From Bacteroidota bacterium (GTDB taxonomy: Bacteria; Bacteroidota; Bacteroidia; Chitinophagales; Chitinophagaceae), in contig JAEWJK010000014.1 of assembly GCA_023386555.1 (NCBI GenBank), positions 142,794 through 206,793 on the forward strand: a DNA stretch of 64,000 bases. The letters run 5' to 3'. The notes under the pieces were generated by a model. The model made no database searches, was not told where the DNA came from, and saw nothing but the letters and a program-made list of their open reading frames with translations. The first letter of the stretch is position 1; the number at the start of each line of letters is the position of its first letter. Positions 43,756 to 51,289 of the stretch are shown here, piece after piece. Position numbers and translations under genes: made by a program.

Positions 43756-44217
43756 ATGAAGAATATGAAAGCAACAGTAATGAGTTTATGTATAGCAGCA
43801 GCGGCATTTGGATTAAGCAGTTGCGGACAGGGTATTGCAGAAAAGAAACTGCCATCAGTAGTTGTGAATTCTGTAAAAACAAAATATGGAAATAACACCA
43901 AAATAGACTGGGAAAAAAGAGATAATGGATATGAGGCGGAGTTTTTACAAGGGCAAACAGAGATCACGGTTTTAGTTGATAATGCAGGTAATATGTTAAT
44001 GCAAAAACAGGATGTTGATAGTACAGCTATTCCTGCTGCAGTTATCACAGCCATAAATACTAACCACTCCGGGTATACAATTGATGATGCAGAGAAACTA
44101 GAGAAAGATGGAGTTACTTATTATCAGCTTGAACTTGAAAAGCAAGGTGAAAAAGATCTGCAGGTTGTTTATACAGCAGAGGGTAAACTGGCCAATGACA
44201 TTGCGTATTGGGATTAA
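43756..44217 (+). CDS. PepSY-like lipoprotein
   Basis: A 153-residue predicted lipoprotein with lipobox GLSSC (Cys23). It has two related halves of the PepSY-like (BLIP-fold) type: TKYGNNTKIDWEKRDNGYEAEF and then DAEKLEKDGVTYYQLELEKQG. Such proteins are common next to Bacteroidota two-component systems and may modulate the sensor or an envelope protease; this is inference. It follows the kinase gene by 50 nt and precedes the next gene by 20 nt, so one operon is likely. Confidence 0.85.
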   Translation: MKNMKATVMSLCIAAAAFGLSSCGQGIAEKKLPSVVVNSVKTKYGNNTKIDWEKRDNGYEAEFLQGQTEITVLVDNAGNMLMQKQDVDSTAIPAAVITAINTNHSGYTIDDAEKLEKDGVTYYQLELEKQGEKDLQVVYTAEGKLANDIAYWD

Positions 44218-44237
44218 TAACCTTAAAACCAAACACT

Positions 44238-45107
44238 ATGAAGTATGTTATAGTTATAATATTGGTATTGGCTGTTGCAGCAGTTTTTGTGTTTCGCAAT
44301 GATATGCCTGCAGGTTTGCTTGCAGCAGAAAACACTAAGAGTGAACAGAAAAAAGATAAGAAAGTGAAGGATAAAGGAACTGCTTCACAAAATATAACAG
44401 TGAATAAAACCTGGGATCTGCCGGATAGATTGAAAGAAATCTCAGGTCTGCAATACCTGGATGAAAATCGTTTTGCCTGTGTGCAGGATGAGGAAGGTGT
44501 GATTTTTATCTATAATGTGCAGCAGAACAAGATTGAAAAAGAGATCAGTTTTGCCGGCGCAGGAGATTATGAAGGATTAGCCATTGCTGGTAATAATGCA
44601 TATGTGGTGAGAAGTGACGGACAGTTGTATGAAATAAACAACTGGCAGGGCAAACCGGAAGTAACTCAACACAAAACGGGTCTTACAGATCATAATGTGG
44701 AAGGATTATTTTATGATGCGTCATATAATCGTTTATTACTTGCCATTAAAGATGACGAGCCGGGCGGTAAGGATTACAAGGGTGTATATGCATTTGATAT
44801 TAACGGTAAGAAAATGAATGCCGAACCTGTTTATAAGTTAATGGTGGAAAATGGTGGCAAAAAGAAGAAGTTGATGAAGCCTTCTGACATTGCAAGACAT
44901 CCATCTACTAGTGAACTGTATGTGCTTGACGGACCAGCTTCAAAACTGGTGGTACTTGATGCATCAGGAAAGTTAAAACAGACTTATAACCTTGGTAATG
45001 CATTTGAACAACCGGAAGGCATCAGTTTTAATACAAATGGCGATATGTTCATTTCTAATGAGGGAGTAAAAGGATCCGGAAATATAAAACAGGTAACGTT
45101 GAGGTAG
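44238..45107 (+). CDS. SdiA-regulated/YjiK-like beta-propeller protein
   Basis: An exported or membrane-anchored protein of 289 residues. One hydrophobic segment near the start (MKYVIVIILVLAVAAVFVFR) anchors it, followed by a lysine-rich linker (SEQKKDKKVKDKG) and a propeller-like domain (ISGLQYLDENRFACVQDEEG, YEGLAIAGNNAYVVRSDGQL, then EGLFYDASYNRLLLAIKDDE) of the SdiA-regulated family. The start at 44238 is favoured; an upstream ATG (44208) lies inside the previous gene's coding region. Function unknown. A strong terminator follows. Confidence 0.85.
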   Translation: MKYVIVIILVLAVAAVFVFRNDMPAGLLAAENTKSEQKKDKKVKDKGTASQNITVNKTWDLPDRLKEISGLQYLDENRFACVQDEEGVIFIYNVQQNKIEKEISFAGAGDYEGLAIAGNNAYVVRSDGQLYEINNWQGKPEVTQHKTGLTDHNVEGLFYDASYNRLLLAIKDDEPGGKDYKGVYAFDINGKKMNAEPVYKLMVENGGKKKKLMKPSDIARHPSTSELYVLDGPASKLVVLDASGKLKQTYNLGNAFEQPEGISFNTNGDMFISNEGVKGSGNIKQVTLR

Positions 45108-45133
45108 AATATGATGGGCTATGATTGGTTTTT

Positions 45134-45168
45134 AAAAAGGATGGCAATTACATTGTCATCCTTTTTAT
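45134..45168 (+). terminator. Strong terminator after the propeller gene
   Basis: A 15-bp stem AAAAAGGATGGCAAT/ATTGTCATCCTTTTT (one G-U) with loop TAC and trailing T. Confidence 0.85.
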
Positions 45169-45241
45169 ATAAGCAGAATTTCTTAGTATTTCGGAATACT
45201 GATATTATTTACTAAAAACTTTCCTGCTACAATGATTAGTG

Positions 45242-46333
45242 TTACTTCCTCCATTCAAAAAAGAAAGTACTGCCTACTCCTTCTACAGATTCTACCCAGA
45301 TTTTTCCCCCTTGTTCTTCCACCAGCATTTTTAAAAGATTCAATCCTACACCTGTACTGTTATCAGTGCCTGCAGCATTTCCTGCTATCTCGAAAAGTTT
45401 AAATATTCGTTTATTGTCTTGTGCAGCAATACCTGGTCCGTTATCTTTTACATAGAACTCGTAAAAGTCTGGTTTATTACTCACACCTATTTCAATTAAC
45501 ACTTTGTCTTTATCGTTATACTTTACTGCATTTCCTATGAGGTTTTGAAATACCTGCTGCAGTTTTGTTTTATTAGTCTTTATCACCGGCATCGATTCAC
45601 TTATGTTGAATGTGATTTTTTGCTGATGGTTTATCATAAACGCTATTTCGTTCACCAGCTCAAATGTGTGAACTTCTTCTTCTACTTGTGATGCCAGTGT
45701 TGCTCTTGAATAATCAAGTATAGAATTGATCATATCACTTAACTGGTTACTCACCTGGCAGGCAATTTCAATTTGCGATTGTAATTCAGGGTTATCAGCA
45801 AGGCTTTCATTCTTTGAACAGAGATCGAGCAACATTATAATAGATGCCAATGGAGATTTAAGATCATGTGAAACAACATAAGTAAAACGTTCAAGTTGTT
45901 GATTAACTTTCTTAAGATCAGATGCTGTTTGCTTTAATTTAGACTGGTAGAAATACAATTGCTCAAACACTTTCACTTTTGCTTTGGTTACCTGAACATC
46001 TAAAGGTTTATGCATATAGTCTACTGCACCTTCTTCAAAACCCCTGAGCATGAATTTTTCTTCCTTTGAAATTGCTGTTACAAAAATTATAGAGATGTCT
46101 TTTGTTTTTGGATTTAACTTCAGCAATCTTGCTACTTCAAAACCATCCATTTCGGGCATTTGTACATCAAGCAAAATCAATCCTACTTCAGGATGCTTCA
46201 GTAAAGTTTTTAATGCTGCATTACCTGATGATGCTTTCAAAAAAATACGATTGTCTGCTTCCAGCATCTCTTCCAACACAAGCAGGTTTTCTTCTCTATC
46301 GTCAACTAATAATATAGTGAATGTTTGATCCAT
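45242..46333 (-). CDS. Receiver-histidine kinase hybrid
   Basis: A 363-residue cytoplasmic protein with an N-terminal receiver (DDREE, Asp56 in LILLDVQMPEMDG, Lys109 in HKPLD), a coiled-coil linker, a HisKA domain (His157 in YVVSHDLKSPLAS) and an ATPase domain. A receiver before the kinase suggests that a phosphoryl signal from the large hybrid kinase (47745-51137) controls its activity. It is the last gene of a four-gene minus-strand operon and starts one base after the CheB stop. Confidence 0.92.
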   Translation of the reverse strand: MDQTFTILLVDDREENLLVLEEMLEADNRIFLKASSGNAALKTLLKHPEVGLILLDVQMPEMDGFEVARLLKLNPKTKDISIIFVTAISKEEKFMLRGFEEGAVDYMHKPLDVQVTKAKVKVFEQLYFYQSKLKQTASDLKKVNQQLERFTYVVSHDLKSPLASIIMLLDLCSKNESLADNPELQSQIEIACQVSNQLSDMINSILDYSRATLASQVEEEVHTFELVNEIAFMINHQQKITFNISESMPVIKTNKTKLQQVFQNLIGNAVKYNDKDKVLIEIGVSNKPDFYEFYVKDNGPGIAAQDNKRIFKLFEIAGNAAGTDNSTGVGLNLLKMLVEEQGGKIWVESVEGVGSTFFFEWRK

Positions 46334-46334
46334 A

Positions 46335-46916
46335 TCAGAACATTGAAATTGTTTGTAAGTATTCAGCTATTTCATCGGGGGGTTTAATGATGGCCTTACT
46401 GCATTTTTTTATAACTGATTCTACCATTTTAGGAAATTCTGCTGTTGAAGGATGTTGAACAACCACTGTTCCTCCATTATTGATAATTATTTCTGATCCG
46501 GCAGACCCATCATCATTTGCACCACTTAATACAATAGCCAGTAATTTATTCCCGTACACATTGCTGCAACTTTCGAAAGTCACATCAATAGATGGTCGGC
46601 TAAACTGTACAAGCTCCGAATAATCGAGTCCAAACGATCTATCTTTTTCTATTAATAAATGATAATTCTGTGGAGCCAGGTATATGTGATTGAACTCTAT
46701 ACTTTGCTTGTCTTCCGGTTCATAAATATTCAGTGTATTCTTTTTTGGTTGCAACAATTTAGAAAGTTCACTCTCAACATTTTTTTGACGATGCACCACT
46801 ATCACTATTGGCAACCTGAAATCAACAGGCAATGCAGCCAATATGGTGGTGATGACAGTAATACTACCTGCAGATCCACCAATAACGACCAGCTCGTATG
46901 TTGTTGACTTGCTCAT
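46335..46916 (-). CDS. CheB-type methylesterase
   Basis: A 193-residue stand-alone CheB catalytic domain without receiver. Catalytic Ser15 lies in GGSAGS, His42 in VIVVHRQ and Asp136 in SGANDDG. CheB hydrolyses methyl-glutamate on chemoreceptors and can deamidate glutamine. Its start overlaps the CheR stop (ATGA). No methyl-accepting receptor is present in the window, so the likely methylated target in this operon is the kinase coiled coil, by inference from related CheR-CheB-kinase systems. Confidence 0.93.
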   Translation of the reverse strand: MSKSTTYELVVIGGSAGSITVITTILAALPVDFRLPIVIVVHRQKNVESELSKLLQPKKNTLNIYEPEDKQSIEFNHIYLAPQNYHLLIEKDRSFGLDYSELVQFSRPSIDVTFESCSNVYGNKLLAIVLSGANDDGSAGSEIIINNGGTVVVQHPSTAEFPKMVESVIKKCSKAIIKPPDEIAEYLQTISMF

Positions 46917-47740
46917 GATTTTCTTCGGAAAATTTTATTTTGAGCATCCACTACTTCAAACTCACTTTTTATATTGGAAAAGAGCAGAGACTCTTTAAGG
47001 CCCAATGCTAAATATCCTAATGGAGATAAACTGCTGTGAAACAGTTTGATCACTTTTGCCTGCAATTCTTTTTCAAAGTATATAAGCACATTTCTGCAAC
47101 AGATTAATTGAAACTCATTAAAGCCTGCATCTGTAACCAGGTTATGCTGGCCAAATACAATGTTCTTTCTAATATCGCTGTTGATGATAGCTTTGTTATA
47201 CCGTGCTGTATAATAATCGGAAAAATCGTTTTTGCCTCCACTGAGTATATAATTGGCAGTATAATCTTTTATCTGGCTTCCGGATATGATTCCTGTTTTC
47301 GCTTTCTCAAGATTCATGGGGTTGAGATCTGTTGCATATAATCTTGTACGATCAAGCAAACCCTCTTCGTACAAAACGATAGCCATTGAAAAAACCTCTT
47401 CGCCGGTAGAGCAACCTGCATGCCATATCTTAAGTGTTGGATAACTATTTAATCTTTTAAGAATAGTTCTGACCGATTTAAAGAATAATGGATCCCTGAA
47501 CATCTCTGTTACGTTAACAGTAAGTTGTTGCAGGAAACTTTCAAAGTTGCTTTTATTGTTGATGAGATAAAATTTTAGTTCAAATGCATTATTAATTTCT
47601 GCTTCTATCATACAACGGTTAAATCTTCTTAATAATGATGCACGGGAGTAAGAAGTAAAATCGTACCCATAGGTGTCTTTTATTAATAATAAAAGCGAAT
47701 TCATTTCCCCTTCTGAGATCCTGTTGTTGCGGTGCGGCAT
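46913..47740 (-). CDS. CheR-type protein methyltransferase
   Basis: A 275-residue SAM-dependent protein glutamate methyltransferase. It has the N-terminal helical subdomain with VNVTEMFRDP, then the SAM motif HAGCSTGEEVFSMAI and a conserved CCRNVLIYF near residue 220. It lies four nucleotides downstream of the hybrid kinase and overlaps CheB, forming a CheR-CheB writer-eraser pair in an operon without chemoreceptor, CheA or CheW. Its target is probably the adjacent kinase. Confidence 0.93.
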   Translation of the reverse strand: MPHRNNRISEGEMNSLLLLIKDTYGYDFTSYSRASLLRRFNRCMIEAEINNAFELKFYLINNKSNFESFLQQLTVNVTEMFRDPLFFKSVRTILKRLNSYPTLKIWHAGCSTGEEVFSMAIVLYEEGLLDRTRLYATDLNPMNLEKAKTGIISGSQIKDYTANYILSGGKNDFSDYYTARYNKAIINSDIRKNIVFGQHNLVTDAGFNEFQLICCRNVLIYFEKELQAKVIKLFHSSLSPLGYLALGLKESLLFSNIKSEFEVVDAQNKIFRRKS

Positions 47741-47744
47741 ATTA

Positions 47745-50700
47745 TTATGATATCCAAACTCTCATTAATGAAGAGAGCTTTTGTAAGTCTACCGGTTTGG
47801 TTATATAATCTGATGCTCCGGCATCAATTGCTTTTCTTTTATCATCGGCCATTGCTTTCGCTGTAAGTGCAATAATGGGAAGTTTGCTCAGTTTCAATTC
47901 GTTCCTTATCAGCTGCATTGCTTCGTATCCGTCCATCTCCGGCATCATAATATCCATCAACACAATATCAACACCTGTAGTGTTTCGAAGTATATCAATT
48001 GCTTCTTTACCATCACTTGCTGTTAGCACCTCCATCTCATGTGTTTCTAAAGCTGCGGTAAGTGAAAATACATTTCGCATATCATCATCTACCAGTAAAA
48101 CTTTCTTACCGGCAAGTTCAGTTATTGAAGCTTCTGCTGGAGGAAGTTTAAAAAAATCTTCCCCCGATTTTTTCTCATCAACTTTAAACAGGAAGAGGTC
48201 AAGTTCTTCCAGTAATCGCTGGCTGGAAGAAGATGATGTACGTATGATCGTTTCAGAAAACTTTTTTAGTTTCTTTTCTACTGATTGCGAAATGTCTTTA
48301 TCAATACAAATGATCAAGGGAGTTTTTGTTGCTAATAGAGATTTTGCTATCTCTTGAATATTTTCCATCTCATCTTCTACTTCCTTACCAAGATTTGCAA
48401 TAAGACAATCGCATTGAACGCTATTACATTTCTGTTTAACCTGTTGTAAAACGGAAAAATGATGTACTTCCACGTCATTCTTATTTGACTTTACGAGTTG
48501 TTCAATTGCTGTTGCAAGGCTTTCGTCTTTACTGTAGAGAATAATTGTTTTTAATTGGGCATGCAACACTTCCTCTATTTGAGAAAATGCACGGTCAAGA
48601 TCTTTTTCTGATACTGGTTTCTGAAGCCAGGCAATACTGTCAGATTCAACTGCTGCAAAATCTCTCGAACCTGAGATCACATGTACGGGTATATTTTTGG
48701 TAAGAGGGTTTGCTTTTAGTTTTTTCAGCACTGTGGTACCGTGTATATCAGGCAAATTCAGATCAAGTATAATGGCAGAAGGAGGTTGTTCAGTTGCAAT
48801 TGATAAAGCTTCTTCTCCCGATAATGCAACTAGTGTTTTATAGTTTTTTGATCTTGCATAATCTCTCAGAATAGAAGCAAATGTTGGATCATCTTCCACT
48901 ATAAGCATTGATCTTTCTGATGGAAGAATAGAACTCTTATCATCTGCAACTTTCTGTTGCGGCAACTGTTTACCTGGAGGGTGATTACTGATCTCCCGTT
49001 CTATTACCTGATTTTTTTGTGTGCCTTCGCCAGACATCGGAAGCAACAAAGTAAAAGTACTACCCTGGCCTGCTTCGCTTTTTAGTTCTATTTTACCACC
49101 AAGTAAGTGTGCCAGTTCACGACTGATGGATAAGCCTAAACCGGTGCCACCAAATTTTCTGTTGGTAGATCCATCGGCCTGCTGAAACGCATGAAAAATC
49201 AGTTGTTGTTTATCTTTAGGAATACCGATCCCTGTATCTTGTACACTAATCGCAAGCAGTTTACTTTTTGCATCATCTAACTGAAACCGCAATGTAACAG
49301 ATCCATTTTCAGGCGTAAATTTCATTGCATTAGATAAGAGGTTTTTGATAACCTGTTCTACTCTTTGTTTATCGGTACTAATCTTTTGCGGCAAAGCATC
49401 ATCTATGATAGTTGTAAAACTGATCTTCTTTTGTTGCGCCAGCACTTCAAATGTTTGCCGCATGTCTTCAGCTATATATTTAACAGGCACTTCTTCGAAG
49501 ATCATTTCGATTTTTCCGGCTTCAATCTTCGAGAGATCGAGAATGTCGTTAATCAGTTCCAACAGATCAGCACCGGACTTGTGAATGATACCTGCATACT
49601 CCACTTGCTTTGATGATAGGTTTTGCTTCGTATTTTCCTGCAAAAGTTTAGCAAGAATTAAAATGCTGTTGAGCGGTGTTCGCAGTTCATGCGACATGTT
49701 AGCCAGGAACTCTGACTTAAACTGGCTGGTCTGTTCCAGCTCTTTGGCTTTCTGATCCAGTTTCTGCATAGCCACCTGCACTGCTTCATTCTTTTCTTCT
49801 AACTCTGTATTTATCTGCCTGAGTTCTTCTTCCTGCACCCTTAATTCTTCTTCACTTGCCTGTAACTCTTCTGCCTGTTTGGTTAGCTCTTCATTAGTTT
49901 GCCGCAATTCTTCCTGTTGAGCCTGTAGCAATTCTTTTTGCTCCTGCACTTCTTCCAGATACAATCTCGCTTCAGCTTTTGCCTGGGCTAAGTAAATGGC
50001 AAGAGCAATATTTTTATTGATGACGGAAAACCATTCAAGTTCTATGTCTGTAAAAGGTATCCATGAAAGAATTTCTATCACACCTTTAAGTTCATCGTTC
50101 AGCCAGAGCGGCATATACACAGCTGCAGCAGCATTTGCATCTACTGCAGCCGAAGAAATCTTTACAGCGTTGGAAGGTATATCCGATATAACAGAAATAT
50201 CTTTTGATGTAACAGCCTGGCCCATTAAGCCTTCATTAATTCCAAAACGCTGTTTTGCTGTTACAGATATCCCAGCAGCAGACTGTAATTCCAGCTCATT
50301 AGTTTGAGGATGGTGGATGTACAATAATGCTGCAGGCTTTTTGGTGTATTCAAGAATAGTATTTATCACTGCAGCCGATAGTTCCTTTATTTCGAGAGAA
50401 CCCTGCATACTGTTGTTTAGCCTGGTAACACCTAACAAAATCCAATTCTTTCTATCAGCTTCATCATTCAGTAATACTACACGTTCAAAATTCTGCTTTG
50501 CCTCCCATTCTGCTTTTTTCCGATTGCGAAATTCTTTCAGAATAAAGTACATCAGTGCTGCAACAATGGAAAGAATAACTAATGTTCCTATTAGTATAAT
50601 GATAATCGCTTTTTTAGAAGCTTCCTCACTATTTCTTGAGCGAATTGCGAGCAACTCATTTTCTCTTTCCAATAATTTATCTGCCATTTCTCTAACAGCA

Positions 50701-51137
50701 TCCATTTTTTGTTTTTCAATAGTGGTATTAGAAAATGCATCACCTGAAATTACAATTCCATCATCTAATGTTCGCCAGAAGAGTAAAAGTTCATTAATCT
50801 TAACCTCAAAGGCATATACCTGTGTCTTTACAAGAGAATCCGCTACCATTGTTCTTAATTTAGTAAGAACCGGGGGCAACTGTACTAACCCGGAATTGTA
50901 TGGTTGCAGAAAATTTTCATGGCTGGTGGCCCGGTAACCTCTTCTGCCAGATTCCATATCAACCATTATTTTCAAAGCGTTTTCGGTTGTATGTTTTACA
51001 TCGTAAGTGTGGGTAACCCATTTGGCATCTTCTTCCTGCTGCTCAAGAGCCAGGTATGAAGAAACTGCTACGGCAAAAACCAATAAAATAGCCAGGGCAA
51101 ACCCTATAATGATCTGTGCATTTATTTTTAGATTCAT
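47745..51137 (-). CDS. Hybrid histidine kinase: CHASE3, GAF, coiled coil, kinase, three receivers
   Basis: A 1130-residue membrane sensor. Helix 1 (7-29), a CHASE3-like periplasmic region (about 32-175, MVDMESGRRGYRAT motif), helix 2 (177-200), a GAF-type domain (about 235-375), then a long Glu/Gln-rich coiled coil (about 388-470). HisKA has His483 in ANMSHELRTPLNS; the ATPase has DTGIGIP and GTGLGLS. Receiver 1 has Asp792 (IILDLNLPD) and receiver 3 has Asp1062 (IVLMDIMMPEMDG). The middle receiver-like region (about 862-985) has Asn915 (CLIANLG) at the acceptor position, so it is probably a pseudoreceiver. It is the first gene of an operon with CheR, CheB and a second kinase. Confidence 0.94.
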   Translation of the reverse strand: MNLKINAQIIIGFALAILLVFAVAVSSYLALEQQEEDAKWVTHTYDVKHTTENALKIMVDMESGRRGYRATSHENFLQPYNSGLVQLPPVLTKLRTMVADSLVKTQVYAFEVKINELLLFWRTLDDGIVISGDAFSNTTIEKQKMDAVREMADKLLERENELLAIRSRNSEEASKKAIIIILIGTLVILSIVAALMYFILKEFRNRKKAEWEAKQNFERVVLLNDEADRKNWILLGVTRLNNSMQGSLEIKELSAAVINTILEYTKKPAALLYIHHPQTNELELQSAAGISVTAKQRFGINEGLMGQAVTSKDISVISDIPSNAVKISSAAVDANAAAAVYMPLWLNDELKGVIEILSWIPFTDIELEWFSVINKNIALAIYLAQAKAEARLYLEEVQEQKELLQAQQEELRQTNEELTKQAEELQASEEELRVQEEELRQINTELEEKNEAVQVAMQKLDQKAKELEQTSQFKSEFLANMSHELRTPLNSILILAKLLQENTKQNLSSKQVEYAGIIHKSGADLLELINDILDLSKIEAGKIEMIFEEVPVKYIAEDMRQTFEVLAQQKKISFTTIIDDALPQKISTDKQRVEQVIKNLLSNAMKFTPENGSVTLRFQLDDAKSKLLAISVQDTGIGIPKDKQQLIFHAFQQADGSTNRKFGGTGLGLSISRELAHLLGGKIELKSEAGQGSTFTLLLPMSGEGTQKNQVIEREISNHPPGKQLPQQKVADDKSSILPSERSMLIVEDDPTFASILRDYARSKNYKTLVALSGEEALSIATEQPPSAIILDLNLPDIHGTTVLKKLKANPLTKNIPVHVISGSRDFAAVESDSIAWLQKPVSEKDLDRAFSQIEEVLHAQLKTIILYSKDESLATAIEQLVKSNKNDVEVHHFSVLQQVKQKCNSVQCDCLIANLGKEVEDEMENIQEIAKSLLATKTPLIICIDKDISQSVEKKLKKFSETIIRTSSSSSQRLLEELDLFLFKVDEKKSGEDFFKLPPAEASITELAGKKVLLVDDDMRNVFSLTAALETHEMEVLTASDGKEAIDILRNTTGVDIVLMDIMMPEMDGYEAMQLIRNELKLSKLPIIALTAKAMADDKRKAIDAGASDYITKPVDLQKLSSLMRVWIS

Positions 51138-51289
51138 TTCGTTTTTCTTGCAGTGGGAAGATAAGAATTATCAGTTCTTAAAAAAGATGATTCGCGGAGA
51201 ATAATGCTATTGATAAAGCTGAAGTCTATGAATTTGCTTATCGTTGAAACAAATCAGTTCCAGTTTAAGCAACGAATATCATTACAACC

